A DNA stretch of 64,000 nucleotides from Streptomyces flavofungini (GCF_030388665.1 NZ_CP128846.1:7204501-7268500), one strand, 5' to 3'; numbered from the stretch's first letter, positions 45,321-54,042 are shown. The notes: generated by a model from the letters alone, not told the origin. Made by a program: numbers and translations.

Positions 45321-46766
45321 GGGGCGGGGTCGGGGCGCCTCCGGCAGGACCTCCAACGGCGCGCGGCCGGGGCGCAGGGCACCGTCCATGACGTAGCCCT
45401 CGGGGCGGGAGGCCAGTTCGGTGGTGAGGCGGGTGCGCCAGCGGGCCACCGAGTCCGGGCGGGACGGGGCCAGGTCGTGGCGTTCCTGGGGATCGTCGGC
45501 CAGGTCGAAGAGCTGGTCGTGGCCGCTCCCGGAGAACCACACGTACTTCTCGCGCCCGTCGGTGAGCCACTGCACGGACTCCCCGAAGAGGGTGTGCTCG
45601 CCGTGGAGCCAGGGCCGGGGCGAGGGAAGGGGCTCGCCCCGGGCCGCGGGGAGGAGGCTGTGGCCGTCGAGGCCGCCCGGCACGGGCAGCCCCGCGCAGT
45701 CGAGCAACGTCGGCATGACGTCCCGCAGTTCGGCGAGGGAGCCGGAGACGACCCCGCCCGGGGGCAGCGCGCCGGGCGGCCCGGCGAGCAGCAGGGGTAC
45801 CCGGGCGGACCCCTCGTAGGGGTAGGCCTTGCGCCACAGCCGGTGCTCACCGAGCATCTCGCCGTGGTCGGAGGTGAAGCACACCCACGTGTCGTCCCCG
45901 AGCCCGAACTCGGCGAGCGCGGTGAGGAAGCGATGGAGCTGCTGGTCGATGTGGGCCATGTGGCCGTAGTAGCCGGCCCGCGCGCGGCGGACGGTGTCGG
46001 GGGAGTGGACCGCGGAGTTGGCGTCGGCCCGGCTGTCGTCGCGCCAGTGGGCGAGCGCGTCGGCCCAGTCACCGACCACGGGATCCTCCTGGGGCACGCC
46101 GAGGAACTGCTCGAAGGCCCAGGCGGGCGGATCGTACGGCGGATGGGGCCGGTGGAAGGAGAGGTGCAGGAGGAACGGGGAGGTGACGTCGCGGCGGTAC
46201 AGGAAGTCGATGGCCTCGGTCACCACCCAGTTGGTGGGGTGCAGCCGCTCGGCCCGGGGCCAGGGACGGGCCACGACGCTGTTGCAGTCGAGCCCGGTGT
46301 CGGCGTAGTCGGCCCCGGCCCGCTCACCGGGCTGTCGTTCGAGCCAGGACAGGTAGTCGTCGTGGAAGCGAGGGTCGACGCGGCGGTCCCGGGCGGCGTG
46401 CAAGTACCCGTCGTGCAGGGTCACTTCGTCAAAGCCGATGCGATTGCGCTCCGGGAAGGCGTGCAACTTGCCGATGGCGCGCGTCTGGTAGCCGTGGCGG
46501 CCGAACTCCGAGGCCAGCGTGACCGGGTACTCCCACGGCACGCCGTCCCGGTAGCCGGTGCGGCGGTGCGAGGTCTGCGCGAGGCCGGTGTGCAGGGCCG
46601 CGCGGGCCGGGATGCACGACGGCACGGCGGAGTACGCCTTCTCGAACCGGGCGCCGCGCCCCGCGAGCTGGTCCAGGTAGGGCGTGCGGACCACGGGGTG
46701 CCCGGCGGCGGACAGACAGTCGCCGCGCCACTGGTCGGCGGTGATCAGGACGACATTGCGAGGCAT
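45312..46766 (-). CDS. Type I sulfatase (formylglycine-dependent)
   Basis: A 484-aa arylsulfatase-superfamily enzyme. The formylglycine motif C-x-P-x-R is intact: Cys51-Ile-Pro53-Ala-Arg55 (PSCIPARAALHTG). Metal residues Asp11-Gln12 (TADQWRGD) and Asp-His in FTSDHGEMLG are present. PYLDQLAGRGARFEKAYS and RIPLL-like features agree. There is no signal peptide, so it would act in the cytoplasm, perhaps on a sulfated or phosphonate-ester metabolite. The ATG at 46766 has AGGAG 5 bases upstream. The C-terminal PRPRPCP and stop are encoded by repeat sequence. Confidence 0.9.
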   Translation of the reverse strand: MPRNVVLITADQWRGDCLSAAGHPVVRTPYLDQLAGRGARFEKAYSAVPSCIPARAALHTGLAQTSHRRTGYRDGVPWEYPVTLASEFGRHGYQTRAIGKLHAFPERNRIGFDEVTLHDGYLHAARDRRVDPRFHDDYLSWLERQPGERAGADYADTGLDCNSVVARPWPRAERLHPTNWVVTEAIDFLYRRDVTSPFLLHLSFHRPHPPYDPPAWAFEQFLGVPQEDPVVGDWADALAHWRDDSRADANSAVHSPDTVRRARAGYYGHMAHIDQQLHRFLTALAEFGLGDDTWVCFTSDHGEMLGEHRLWRKAYPYEGSARVPLLLAGPPGALPPGGVVSGSLAELRDVMPTLLDCAGLPVPGGLDGHSLLPAARGEPLPSPRPWLHGEHTLFGESVQWLTDGREKYVWFSGSGHDQLFDLADDPQERHDLAPSRPDSVARWRTRLTTELASRPEGYVMDGALRPGRAPLEVLPEAPRPRPCP

Positions 46767-47115
46767 GCGGCTCCTGTTGACGGAGAGTGACGCGACGGGA
46801 TCCGGCTCGTTGTACGTAACTTTGCCGCGACCCCGGCTGTCAACGTGACGATCACGCTTGTCACCGGCACGTGCGGGATGCGAGAGGTCCGAGGGAACGC
46901 CCGTGCCGCCGGATTCGAATGCATCAGCGGAAACCTCTCCTTGGGGTGAACTCACGCCACGTTGCTGCCTGTTCACTCTCAGTGCGTAAAGATTCCGGGA
47001 GTCGGGAGGGCGCCGCCAGGCGCATCCCCGGCATCCCTGGTGCCGCGCGCACGCGATGTCCCCGTGTGGCGTGCGCGGTCGGTACTTCCGTGACTCATGT
47101 GGGGGTTCCACCACC
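46767..47115. other. 349-bp divergent promoter region (sulfatase / LAETG protein)
   Basis: No credible gene is present; a short open frame near 46871-47119 has no family resemblance or ribosome site. On the minus strand a perfect -35 hexamer TTGACA lies at 46838-46843, with TTACGT (46814-46819) as a weak -10 for the sulfatase gene. An AT-richer stretch at 46982-46995 (GCGTAAAGATTC) could be part of the promoter of the plus-strand gene. Confidence 0.55.
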
Positions 47116-48057
47116 TTGACCAGCAACGCCTTCCGCAGACTGCCCGGGCGCCGCATCGGCGCGCTCACCGCCGCCACCGTCGTCGCCGCGGGCTCCACGG
47201 CGCTCGCCGCCACGGGCACCGCGCACGCCACCGACGACCACCGCGGCGGCCGCGCCGACGCCGTCGTCCTGCGCACCGGACTCAACGTCTCCCTGCTCAA
47301 CAAGACCGTGAACCTGCCGCTGAACGCCGTCCTCAACGAGGTGTCCGCCCCCGCGAGCGCCGAGAAGACCGCGCTCACCGTGAAGCTGGACGGCGTGGAC
47401 GGAGGCCGCCCCTTCAGCGTGCTGCGCGCCGACGTCGCGACCGCGCGGGCCACCGTGAAGGGCGGCACGGCGCAGGGCTACAGCAACGTCGCCCGCGCGA
47501 AGGTGAACCTGCCCGGACTGCCGATGCTGCCCCTCGTCGAGGTCGACCAGGTGACGTCCAAGGCCCTGTGCGTGTCCGGCAAGCGGCCCGTGGCCGAGTC
47601 CAAGCTGCTCGGCGGGGTGACGGTGCTCGGCAAGCGCGTCTCCGTGAAGGCCTCCGGCACCACCCAGGTGTCCGTCCCCGGCGTCGGAGACGTCCGGCTC
47701 GACCTGTCGTCGGCGCGCACCACGTCCCGTACGGCCGCCGCGGTCGCCCTGCGTCTCAAGGTGTCCGTCGACCCGCTGAAGCTCGGTGTCGCGGCGGTCG
47801 ACGGCACCGTCACCCTGGCCGGCGCCACCTGCACCACCCCCGGGCCGGGGCCCAAGCCCCTGCCCGAGCCGCAGAAGGCCGACCCCGCCCCGCAGGGCAG
47901 GCCCGCGGAGCCGGTGGCCGCCAAGAAGGAGGCCCCCGACGACAACCTCGCCGAGACCGGCGGCAGTTCGTCCACCCCGTACGTGGCCGGGGGAGCGGTG
48001 GCCCTGGTCCTCGCCGGGGGCGGCGCCCTCGTCCTGACGCGTCGCCGCCACCGCTGA
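47116..48057 (+). CDS. LAETG-motif cell-wall-anchored surface protein
   Basis: A 313-aa secreted protein. A signal peptide (about 1-38, GALTAATVVAAGSTALAATGTAHA) is followed by a beta-rich domain (about 50-240) with two Cys (C152, C239) that may pair. A Pro/Lys/Ala linker (240-275), the sortase motif LAETG (278-282), a hydrophobic helix (288-307) and RRRHR follow. LAxTG is the sequence used by class E sortases of actinomycetes, so it is likely linked to peptidoglycan. Its function is unknown. The TTG start at 47116 is preferred since it gives a normal signal peptide; an ATG 20 codons upstream is possible. Its place beside the cob genes resembles S. coelicolor. Confidence 0.78.
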   Translation: MTSNAFRRLPGRRIGALTAATVVAAGSTALAATGTAHATDDHRGGRADAVVLRTGLNVSLLNKTVNLPLNAVLNEVSAPASAEKTALTVKLDGVDGGRPFSVLRADVATARATVKGGTAQGYSNVARAKVNLPGLPMLPLVEVDQVTSKALCVSGKRPVAESKLLGGVTVLGKRVSVKASGTTQVSVPGVGDVRLDLSSARTTSRTAAAVALRLKVSVDPLKLGVAAVDGTVTLAGATCTTPGPGPKPLPEPQKADPAPQGRPAEPVAAKKEAPDDNLAETGGSSSTPYVAGGAVALVLAGGGALVLTRRRHR

Positions 48058-48062
48058 GCCGG

Positions 48063-48096
48063 ACCCCGGCCGGGGTGCCGACGCCCCGGCCGGGGC
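48063..48096. terminator. Twin GC palindromes between the LAETG gene and cobC
   Basis: ACCCCGGCCGGGGT (48063-48076) and GCCCCGGCCGGGGC (48083-48096) are each perfect palindromes and can also pair with each other into a longer stem. They lie a few bases after the stop at 48057, between convergent genes. Confidence 0.65.
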
Positions 48097-48107
48097 CTGC
48101 CGGAGGC

Positions 48108-48180
48108 TCCCCGGCCCCGCCCCTTCCCGAAACCGGGGGCGCGGCCCCCGGCCCCCGGGGTGGGTGTCCCACCCGAAGGG
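48108..48180 (-). repeat. Family 1 Streptomyces repeat, partial, before cobC end
   Basis: Reads, on the minus strand, from CGGGTGGGACACCCACCCC to GGTTTCGGGAAGGGGCGGGG, the right-hand half of family 1. It sits between the twin palindromes and the stop of cobC (48213) and adds further hairpin potential to that convergent gap. Confidence 0.7.
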
Positions 48181-48212
48181 AGCACCCGCCAAGGAAACAC
48201 CCACCCCCGGCC

Positions 48213-49298
48213 TCAGGGCCCCCCGGCCAGAACCCCTCGCAACGCCCCCAGAAACGCGTCCGTCGTCCCCCGGTCCCGCACCGCCACCCGAAGCCACCGC
48301 GCCCCGAGCCCCGGAAACGTATCGCCACGCCGCACGGCGAACCCCCGCTCCCGCAACCGCTCCCGCACCACGAGCCCGTCGGCCACCCGCACAAGGACGA
48401 ACGGCCCCGCCGCGGGCCCCGCCACCGACACCCCGGGCAACTGCCCCAGCCCGTCCACCAGATACCGCCGCTCGGCGGCGACCCGGTGGGCCACATGGCC
48501 CGCCTCCGCGAGCGCGCGCGGCGACACACACGCCTCCGCGGCGGCGAGCGCGGGCGACGACACCGGCCACAGCGGCTGCGCGCGGGACAGCTCGGCGACG
48601 ACAGCCGGTTCGGCGAGGACGTAGCCGATGCGCAGCCCGGCGAGACCCCACGTCTTCGTGAGGCTCCGCAGCACCACGAGCCCGGGCACGTCGACCCGCC
48701 CCGCGAGGGCTTCGCGCTCGCCCGGCACGGCGTCCATGAACGCCTCGTCCACCACGAGGACCCGCCCCGGCCGGGCGAGCCGGACGACGTCGGCGGCGCG
48801 GTGCAGCACCGAGGTGGGGTTCGTGGGATTGCCGATCACGACGAGGTCCGCGTCATCGGGCACCAGACCCGGATCGAGGCGGAACCCGTCCGAGGGCCGC
48901 AGCAGCACCCGACCCACCGTGTGCCCGGCGTCCCGCAGCGCGGCCTCCGGCTCGGTGAACTGGGGATGCACCACCACGGGCCGCCGCACCCGCAGCGCCC
49001 GCGCGAGCAGCACGAACGCCTCGGCGGCCCCCGAGGTGAGCAGCACCCGCTCCGGCGGGACCCCGTGCCGCGCCGCCACCGCGGCCCGCGCCGCCCGCCC
49101 GTCCGGGTAGGCGGCGAGCCCGTCGAGCGAGTCGGCGACACACTGCTTCAGCCACGCGGGCGGCGTACCGGCACGGACGTTGACGGCCAGGTCCACCAGA
49201 TCGCCCTCGCCCCGCACCTCCACGTCCCCGTGGTGACGCAGGTCGACGTCGGCCACCGCCGGGCCGCTCACGACCCCGGCCTCAGTGGGAGTGCGCAT
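48213..49298 (-). CDS. cobC: Threonine-phosphate decarboxylase-like aminotransferase (CobC/CobD)
   Basis: A 361-aa class I/II PLP enzyme that should supply (R)-1-amino-2-propanol phosphate for the cobalamin nucleotide loop. LAVNVRAGTPPAWLKQ..AYPDGRAARAAVA is CobC-like, GNPTNPTSVL and VVDEAFMD are the PLP-contact strands, and the Schiff-base Lys215 lies in SLTKTWGLAGLRIG. The ATG at 49298 overlaps the 3' end of cbiX by 17 bp. Last gene of the cobM-to-cobC block. Confidence 0.88.
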   Translation of the reverse strand: MRTPTEAGVVSGPAVADVDLRHHGDVEVRGEGDLVDLAVNVRAGTPPAWLKQCVADSLDGLAAYPDGRAARAAVAARHGVPPERVLLTSGAAEAFVLLARALRVRRPVVVHPQFTEPEAALRDAGHTVGRVLLRPSDGFRLDPGLVPDDADLVVIGNPTNPTSVLHRAADVVRLARPGRVLVVDEAFMDAVPGEREALAGRVDVPGLVVLRSLTKTWGLAGLRIGYVLAEPAVVAELSRAQPLWPVSSPALAAAEACVSPRALAEAGHVAHRVAAERRYLVDGLGQLPGVSVAGPAAGPFVLVRVADGLVVRERLRERGFAVRRGDTFPGLGARWLRVAVRDRGTTDAFLGALRGVLAGGP

Positions 49299-50226
49299 GG
49301 CTTCCGTGGTGGTCGTGCCCGTGGCCATGGCCGTGTCCGTGCCCGTGGTGGTGACCGTCGTCGTCCGGGTGGAAGTGCGGCTGCTGCGGCAGCCCCACCT
49401 TGTCCTCGAAGCCCGGCAGCGCCACCCGGTACACACAGGTGTCGCAGTTCATCCGCAGGTCTCCGCCCACGGCCTCCCGGTACCGCTCCATGACCAGCTC
49501 GACCAGCTCCTCCTCGGGGCCGATCACATCGGCGGACCGCACCTCCACGTCGGGGTGCGCGGACGCCCAGCCGTCGGTCTGCTGCCGCACCCGGTCCGGC
49601 AGGATCCCGGTGAACAGGAAGTACGGCAGGACCACGATGCGCCGCGCGCCGAGTGCCACGCACCGGTCGAGCCCCGACGGCACGTCGGGCGCGGCCAGCG
49701 ACACGAACGCCGTCTCCACGCCCGCGTACCCGCGGCCCTCCCACAGCAGCCGCGCCGCCTTGAACACCTCGGAGTTGGCGTCGGGATCCGTCGAGCCGCG
49801 CCCCACCAGGAGCACGGTGACGTCGGCCCGGTCCTCCGGCGTGCGCACCGAGTCGCCGAGCGCCTCGTCCAGGCGCCGCTCCAGGACCTTCAGGATCGAG
49901 GGGTGCGGGCCCAGCGGACGGCCGTAGGAGTACGAGATGCCGGGGTGGCGCTCCTTCTCGCGGGTCAGCGCGGCCGGGATGTCGCCCTTGGCGTGCCCGG
50001 CGGACACCAGCATCAGCGGCACCGCCGCGAACCGTTTCACGCCCCGCTCGACGAGTTCGGTCACGGCTTCGCCGAGCGGCGGCGGCGACAGCTCGATGAA
50101 GCCGCCCGCGACGGGCAGTTCGGGGTTGCGGCGCGCCAGCTCCTCGACGAAGTCGCGGAACGCCGCGGCTCCGGCGTCGTCACGGGTGCCGTGGCCGGCG
50201 ATGAGCAGTGCGGGCGGGGTGGTCAC
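49282..50226 (-). CDS. cbiX: Sirohydrochlorin cobaltochelatase CbiX with CxxC and His-rich tail
   Basis: A 314-aa two-domain chelatase that inserts cobalt into sirohydrochlorin, an early-insertion enzyme. His12 (GHGTRDD) and His78 (SAGHAKGD) mark the metal-binding sites of the first half; PYFLFTGILPDR is in the second. A CxxC motif (MNCDTC, Cys261/Cys264) matches the iron-sulfur site known in long-form CbiX. The last 31 residues (284-314) hold 15 histidines among Gly, Asp and Ser, a likely cobalt store. The GTG start at 50226 overlaps the stop of cobH (GTGA). Confidence 0.9.
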   Translation of the reverse strand: MTTPPALLIAGHGTRDDAGAAAFRDFVEELARRNPELPVAGGFIELSPPPLGEAVTELVERGVKRFAAVPLMLVSAGHAKGDIPAALTREKERHPGISYSYGRPLGPHPSILKVLERRLDEALGDSVRTPEDRADVTVLLVGRGSTDPDANSEVFKAARLLWEGRGYAGVETAFVSLAAPDVPSGLDRCVALGARRIVVLPYFLFTGILPDRVRQQTDGWASAHPDVEVRSADVIGPEEELVELVMERYREAVGGDLRMNCDTCVYRVALPGFEDKVGLPQQPHFHPDDDGHHHGHGHGHGHGHDHHGSHAHSH

Positions 50227-50837
50227 GTGTTCTCCTCGGGTCGGATCCCGGCGCCCGGCGCCGGGGGGTGGTACAGCAGGGCGTTCAGAGCGGCCGACGC
50301 GACCGCCGAACCCCCCTTCTCGGACACGTTGCTGACGGCGGGAAGCCCGCTTGCGCGGAGCGCCTCCTTGGACTCGACGGCGCCGACGAAGCCGACCGGA
50401 AGGCCGATCACGAGCGCGGGCCTGGCGTCGAGCAGCAGCAGTTCCTCCAGGGCGGTGGGCGCGCAGCCGATCACCCAGAGCGCGCCGGGACCGACCTGTT
50501 CGTACGCGAGCCGCACCGCGTGCGCCGAACGCGTCAGATCGGGGCCGGACGTGGCGTCCTTGAGCCTGCACACGGTCTCGCGCCGCGTGATCCCGGCGGC
50601 GACCATCTCCACGTCCACCACGACGGGCGCGCCCGCGTGCAGGGCGGCGTGGCCGCGTACCAGCGACTCCTCGTCCGTCACCAGGTCCCGCGCGTAGTCC
50701 AGGTCCGCCGCGGAGTGGATGACGCGCTCCACGACGGCCCGCGTCAGCGGCGGGAAGTGAGAGGTGTCGAGCCGGGAGCGCAGCCGCCGGAACGACTCCC
50801 GCTCGATGGGGTGCACCACGCGTTCCACGGCGGTCAC
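50223..50837 (-). CDS. cobH: Precorrin-8X methylmutase
   Basis: A 204-aa CobH/CbiC enzyme. It moves the methyl group from C-11 to C-12 to give hydrogenobyrinate (or cobyrinate). The catalytic histidine lies in RVIHSAADLDYA; VVDVEMVAAGI, NAPTALEELLLL-like and GLPVGFVGAVESKEALR match the family. The GTG start overlaps the stop of cbiG-cobJ and its stop overlaps cbiX, so the set is a translational chain. Confidence 0.92.
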   Translation of the reverse strand: MTAVERVVHPIERESFRRLRSRLDTSHFPPLTRAVVERVIHSAADLDYARDLVTDEESLVRGHAALHAGAPVVVDVEMVAAGITRRETVCRLKDATSGPDLTRSAHAVRLAYEQVGPGALWVIGCAPTALEELLLLDARPALVIGLPVGFVGAVESKEALRASGLPAVSNVSEKGGSAVASAALNALLYHPPAPGAGIRPEENT

Positions 50838-52666
50838 ACCCCCTGCCAGCGGTAGCCGCGCGGGGTCACCATGCGGCCCGCGACGGCGCGGGTCGCGGTG
50901 TTGCCGACGGTCACGACGGTCATCATGTCGACGCTGTCGGGGTCGAGCTCGGCCAGCGTGGTCAGGCGCACGCTCTCGTCGGGGCGCGAGGCGTTGCGCA
51001 CGACACCGACGGGCGTCGACGCCGCCCGGTGCTCGGCGAGCAGCGCCAGGGACTTCGGCAGCTGCCAGTCCCGGCCCCGGCTGCGCGGGTTGTAGAACGT
51101 CACGACCAGGTCCGCCTCGGCCGCCGCGCGCACCCGGCGCTCGATGACCTCCCACGGCGTGTGCAGGTCGGACAGGCTGATGGACACGTGGTCGTGGCCG
51201 AGCGGCGCGCCGAGGAGCGCACCGGCGGCCAGCGCGGCGGTCACGCCCGGTACGCCGACGACGTCGATGTCGTCCCCGGCCTCCGCGAGCGCGGGCGACG
51301 CCATCGCGTACACGCCCGCGTCCCCCGACCCGATCAAGGCCACCGCCCGGCCCTCGCGGGCCTCGGCGACGGCCGTACGGGCCCGCTTCTCCTCGGCGCC
51401 GAGCCCCGACTCGATGATCCGCGTCCCCGGCCGCAGCAGATCCCTGATCTGGTCGACGTACTGGTCGAGGCCCACGAGCACGGCGGCGCGCCGCAGTTCG
51501 TCGCGCGCCCGGGGCGTGAGCAGGTCCCGGGCACCGGGCCCGAGCCCCACCACGGCGAGCCGCCCCCGCGCGGGCCGCCGCACCACGGCACACGTGGCCA
51601 TCGCGGGCCTGCCGTCCGCCCGCTGCGACTTCCGCTTCGGCACGACGAGTTCACCCCCGCCGCGCAGCGCAGCGGCCTCGGCGACGGACGGCGTCCCGAC
51701 GGCGGCGAGCGGCGCCTTCGAGGGGTTCGGCACGTCGACCCCGGCCAGTTCCTCGGCGGTGTACGTCACCAACGGCACCCCGAGCCGCCTCGCCGCCTCC
51801 ACGATCCCCGCCTCGTCCCGCTTGGCGTCGACGGTGACCAACTCCCGCACACAGAGCACGGAGAGCCCGGCCGCCCGCAGGGAGTCCCGTACGAGTTCCA
51901 GGATCTCGTCGGCAGGCGCCCCCTTGCTGGCCCCGACCCCGACGACCAGGGAAGGCGGCCGGAGGGTGACCTCGCGCAGCGAGGACGCGTGGGCGCGGTC
52001 GGTGACCCGCACCGTCGCCTGCTCGCGTTGCGGCTGATCGGCCGGCCCGGGGTGGCGCTCGCCCCGCTCCTCGCTCTGTGGGCGATCGTCCCGCCGGGCG
52101 ACAGAGCTCTCCCCGGCCCGAGCGGAGCCGAGAGCCCGGGGAAGGGCGGGCGCGGCCCCGTCCGGCGGCGCCATGACGTTCGAGGGCAGGGCAGGCAGGG
52201 GCCACGCCAACTCCGCCTCCAGGGCGACGGGCTCCCCGTCCAACATGGCCCGGGTCACCCCGGCGACGTCCCCCTCGACAGGGAACCCGAGCGTGTCGAG
52301 CCCCGGCACGGCCACCGCGTCCGTGGCGGTGGTGACCACGGGCTCGGCCCCGAGCACCTCCCCGACCTCCCGCGCCAGCGCGTTCGCGCCCCCACCGTGC
52401 CCGCCCAGCAGGGCGACGGCGAACCGACCGCCCTCGTCGACACACACGACCCCGGGGTCCACCGACTTCCCCGACAGCAACGGCGCGGCCAGCCGCACCA
52501 CGGCGCCCGTGGCGAGAAAGCACACCACCTGCTCGCACTCGCGGAACGCCCGCTCGAAGGCGTCTCGTACGGGACCCTCGTACACCCGCGTCCGGGCGGG
52601 CCAGGCACCGGCGAGTCGCGCGCACGCACGCCCGCCGGCCTCCGTGGCGGAGATCAGGCCGATCAC
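50834..52666 (-). CDS. cobJ: CbiG-CobJ fusion (cobalt-precorrin-5A hydrolase / precorrin-3B C17-methyltransferase)
   Basis: A 610-aa fusion. Residues 1-365 form the CbiG type: SVIGLISATEAGG, FLATGAVVRLAAPLLSGKSVDPGVVCVDE, GGHGGGANALAREV, then the C-terminal CbiG domain from about 240 (LVVGVGASKGAPADEIL). Residues 369-610 are CobJ, with a SAM-methyltransferase fold LAVVGLGPGARDLLTPRA, IGSGDAGVYAMASP and TFYNPRSRGRDWQL. CbiG opens the delta-lactone in the anaerobic route while CobJ contracts the ring. A linker at about 165-235 includes repeat-encoded residues (about 170-190). The GTG start has AAGGAG upstream and overlaps the cobL stop. Confidence 0.9.
   Translation of the reverse strand: MIGLISATEAGGRACARLAGAWPARTRVYEGPVRDAFERAFRECEQVVCFLATGAVVRLAAPLLSGKSVDPGVVCVDEGGRFAVALLGGHGGGANALAREVGEVLGAEPVVTTATDAVAVPGLDTLGFPVEGDVAGVTRAMLDGEPVALEAELAWPLPALPSNVMAPPDGAAPALPRALGSARAGESSVARRDDRPQSEERGERHPGPADQPQREQATVRVTDRAHASSLREVTLRPPSLVVGVGASKGAPADEILELVRDSLRAAGLSVLCVRELVTVDAKRDEAGIVEAARRLGVPLVTYTAEELAGVDVPNPSKAPLAAVGTPSVAEAAALRGGGELVVPKRKSQRADGRPAMATCAVVRRPARGRLAVVGLGPGARDLLTPRARDELRRAAVLVGLDQYVDQIRDLLRPGTRIIESGLGAEEKRARTAVAEAREGRAVALIGSGDAGVYAMASPALAEAGDDIDVVGVPGVTAALAAGALLGAPLGHDHVSISLSDLHTPWEVIERRVRAAAEADLVVTFYNPRSRGRDWQLPKSLALLAEHRAASTPVGVVRNASRPDESVRLTTLAELDPDSVDMMTVVTVGNTATRAVAGRMVTPRGYRWQGV
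52109..52145. repeat. Family 2 Streptomyces repeat inside cbiG-cobJ
   Basis: The core GGCCCGAGCGGAGCCGAGAG with a flanking CCCC/GGGG pair is a diverged copy of the element at 24736-24778. It is read in frame on the minus strand as part of ALPRALGSARAGES in the CbiG linker. Confidence 0.6.
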
Positions 52667-54042
52667 TGAACTGCTCCTTCGTTCAAGGAAGTTGACGCTT
52701 CGGGTGCCGCCGGGTCGGACGCCGACGACACGGCGCCGGCCCCGCCTCGCGTACCCCACAGCAGAAACACCGGATTGGTCGCGGCGAGCCGCGTGACCGC
52801 ACCCGGCAGCGGCGCGAGCCGCGACGACTGCAACAGCACCCCGTCGCAGTCGAACCCGGCCCCGAGCAGCGCGGCCCGCACCGCAGGCACCCGGTCGACC
52901 GCGGCCAGGGACACCACGACGGCCCGCCGCGCCCGCCGCGCGCACGCGGTCACGATGGCGGGCAGCTCGCGCCCACCGCCGCCGACGAACACGGCGTCGG
53001 GATCGGCGAGGTCGGACAGGACGGTGGGCGCCGCCCCGTGCACGGCGAGCACGTCCACGCCGTGCGCGGCGGCGTTGGCGCGGATCCGCTCGATGCCGTC
53101 GGCGGTCTTCTCCACGGCCGTCACGGCCGCGCCGAGCCGCGCGCACTCCACGGCGACGGAGCCCGAGCCCGCGCCGATGTCCCACACCAGGTCCCCGACG
53201 CGCGGCCCGAGCCGGGCCAGCGCGAGGGCCCGCACCTCGAACTTGGTGATCATCGAGTCCCGGTGGCTGAACTCCTCCTCGGCCAGGGCCCACCGGCCGG
53301 GCCCGGTCCTCGGCCCCGCGACGGTCCGGGCGGCCGCGGTGACCGCGCGGTCCTCGTCGAGGCAGAGCACGACGCTGACCGTGGCACCCCAGTCGCGGGC
53401 GGCGGCCTCGGCGGGGGTGACGCGCTCCACGCGTTCCGCGGCGGGGTCGCCCAGGGCGGTGGCCACCACCAGGGTGCGGCCCTCCGCGCGGCGGGCCAGT
53501 TCGGCGCCCAGTTCGGCGGGGCCCGCGCCGGGGCCGGTGAGGACAGCGACCTTCGGGTGGGCGCGGCAGGCGTTCACCGCGGTGCGCAGGTCGCGGCCGT
53601 GGGCGCTGACCACGACCGCGTCGTCCCAGGGCAGGCCGACCCGGGCGAAGGCCGTCGCCACGGAGGAGACGCCGGGCCGGACGTCGAGGGCGTCCGGCCC
53701 GAAACGGGCCGCCAGCGCGCGCACTATGCCGAAGAAGCCGGGGTCCCCGGAGGCCAGGACGACCACGCGTGGGCTGCTGCCGTCGGCGTCGGCGCGCTCC
53801 TCACACGGTGTTGCCGATCGGCCTTCGGCCTCGTCCGCACACGCCGGACGGGCTGTTCCCACCTGCTCGATCGCCTCCAGCGCGGGCTCCAACGGCCCGA
53901 GCACCACCTGCCGCACCCCCGCCGGGACCCCGGCCGCCTCCAGGTGACGGCGTCCCCCCACCACGAGCGCGGCGCCCCGCACCGCCGCGCGGGCCGCCTC
54001 GCCCAGGGGTGCCCCCGTCCCCGTACCGAAGACCGTGATCAC
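52663..54042 (-). CDS. cobL: Precorrin-6Y C5,15-methyltransferase (decarboxylating), CobL (CbiE-CbiT)
   Basis: A 459-aa bifunctional methyltransferase. The N-terminal CbiE domain (about 1-215) has VITVFGTGTGAPLGE and VVVLASGDPGFFGIVRAL. The CbiT domain (about 250-410) has FSHRDSMITKFEVRALALARLG, the SAM loop LVWDIGAGSGSVAVE and FVGGGGRELPAIV. It methylates C-5 and C-15 and decarboxylates the C-12 acetate. Residues 62-90 (GTARPACADEAEGRS...) are an extra loop encoded by a family 1 repeat in frame. GTG start at 54042 overlaps the stop of cobM (GTGA). Confidence 0.92.
   Translation of the reverse strand: MITVFGTGTGAPLGEAARAAVRGAALVVGGRRHLEAAGVPAGVRQVVLGPLEPALEAIEQVGTARPACADEAEGRSATPCEERADADGSSPRVVVLASGDPGFFGIVRALAARFGPDALDVRPGVSSVATAFARVGLPWDDAVVVSAHGRDLRTAVNACRAHPKVAVLTGPGAGPAELGAELARRAEGRTLVVATALGDPAAERVERVTPAEAAARDWGATVSVVLCLDEDRAVTAAARTVAGPRTGPGRWALAEEEFSHRDSMITKFEVRALALARLGPRVGDLVWDIGAGSGSVAVECARLGAAVTAVEKTADGIERIRANAAAHGVDVLAVHGAAPTVLSDLADPDAVFVGGGGRELPAIVTACARRARRAVVVSLAAVDRVPAVRAALLGAGFDCDGVLLQSSRLAPLPGAVTRLAATNPVFLLWGTRGGAGAVSSASDPAAPEASTSLNEGAVQ
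53817..53855 (-). repeat. Family 1 Streptomyces repeat (short) inside cobL
   Basis: On the minus strand it reads CAGCCCGTCCGGCGTGTGCG then GACGAGGCCGAAGGCCGAT, the left edge of family 1. It is translated in frame to give ARPACADEAEGRS. The arms GGCC-TTC-GGCC at its end form a small hairpin. Confidence 0.75.

Noticed and set aside
46871-47119. 82-aa open frame in the sulfatase/LAETG intergenic region
   Set aside because: No ribosome site, no recognisable family and overlap with the likely promoter and the LAETG gene start.
45312-47468. Longer N-terminal extension of the sulfatase to 47468
   Set aside because: The extension is non-homologous, passes through the divergent promoter region and antisense to the LAETG gene; the ATG at 46766 with AGGAG is the family start.
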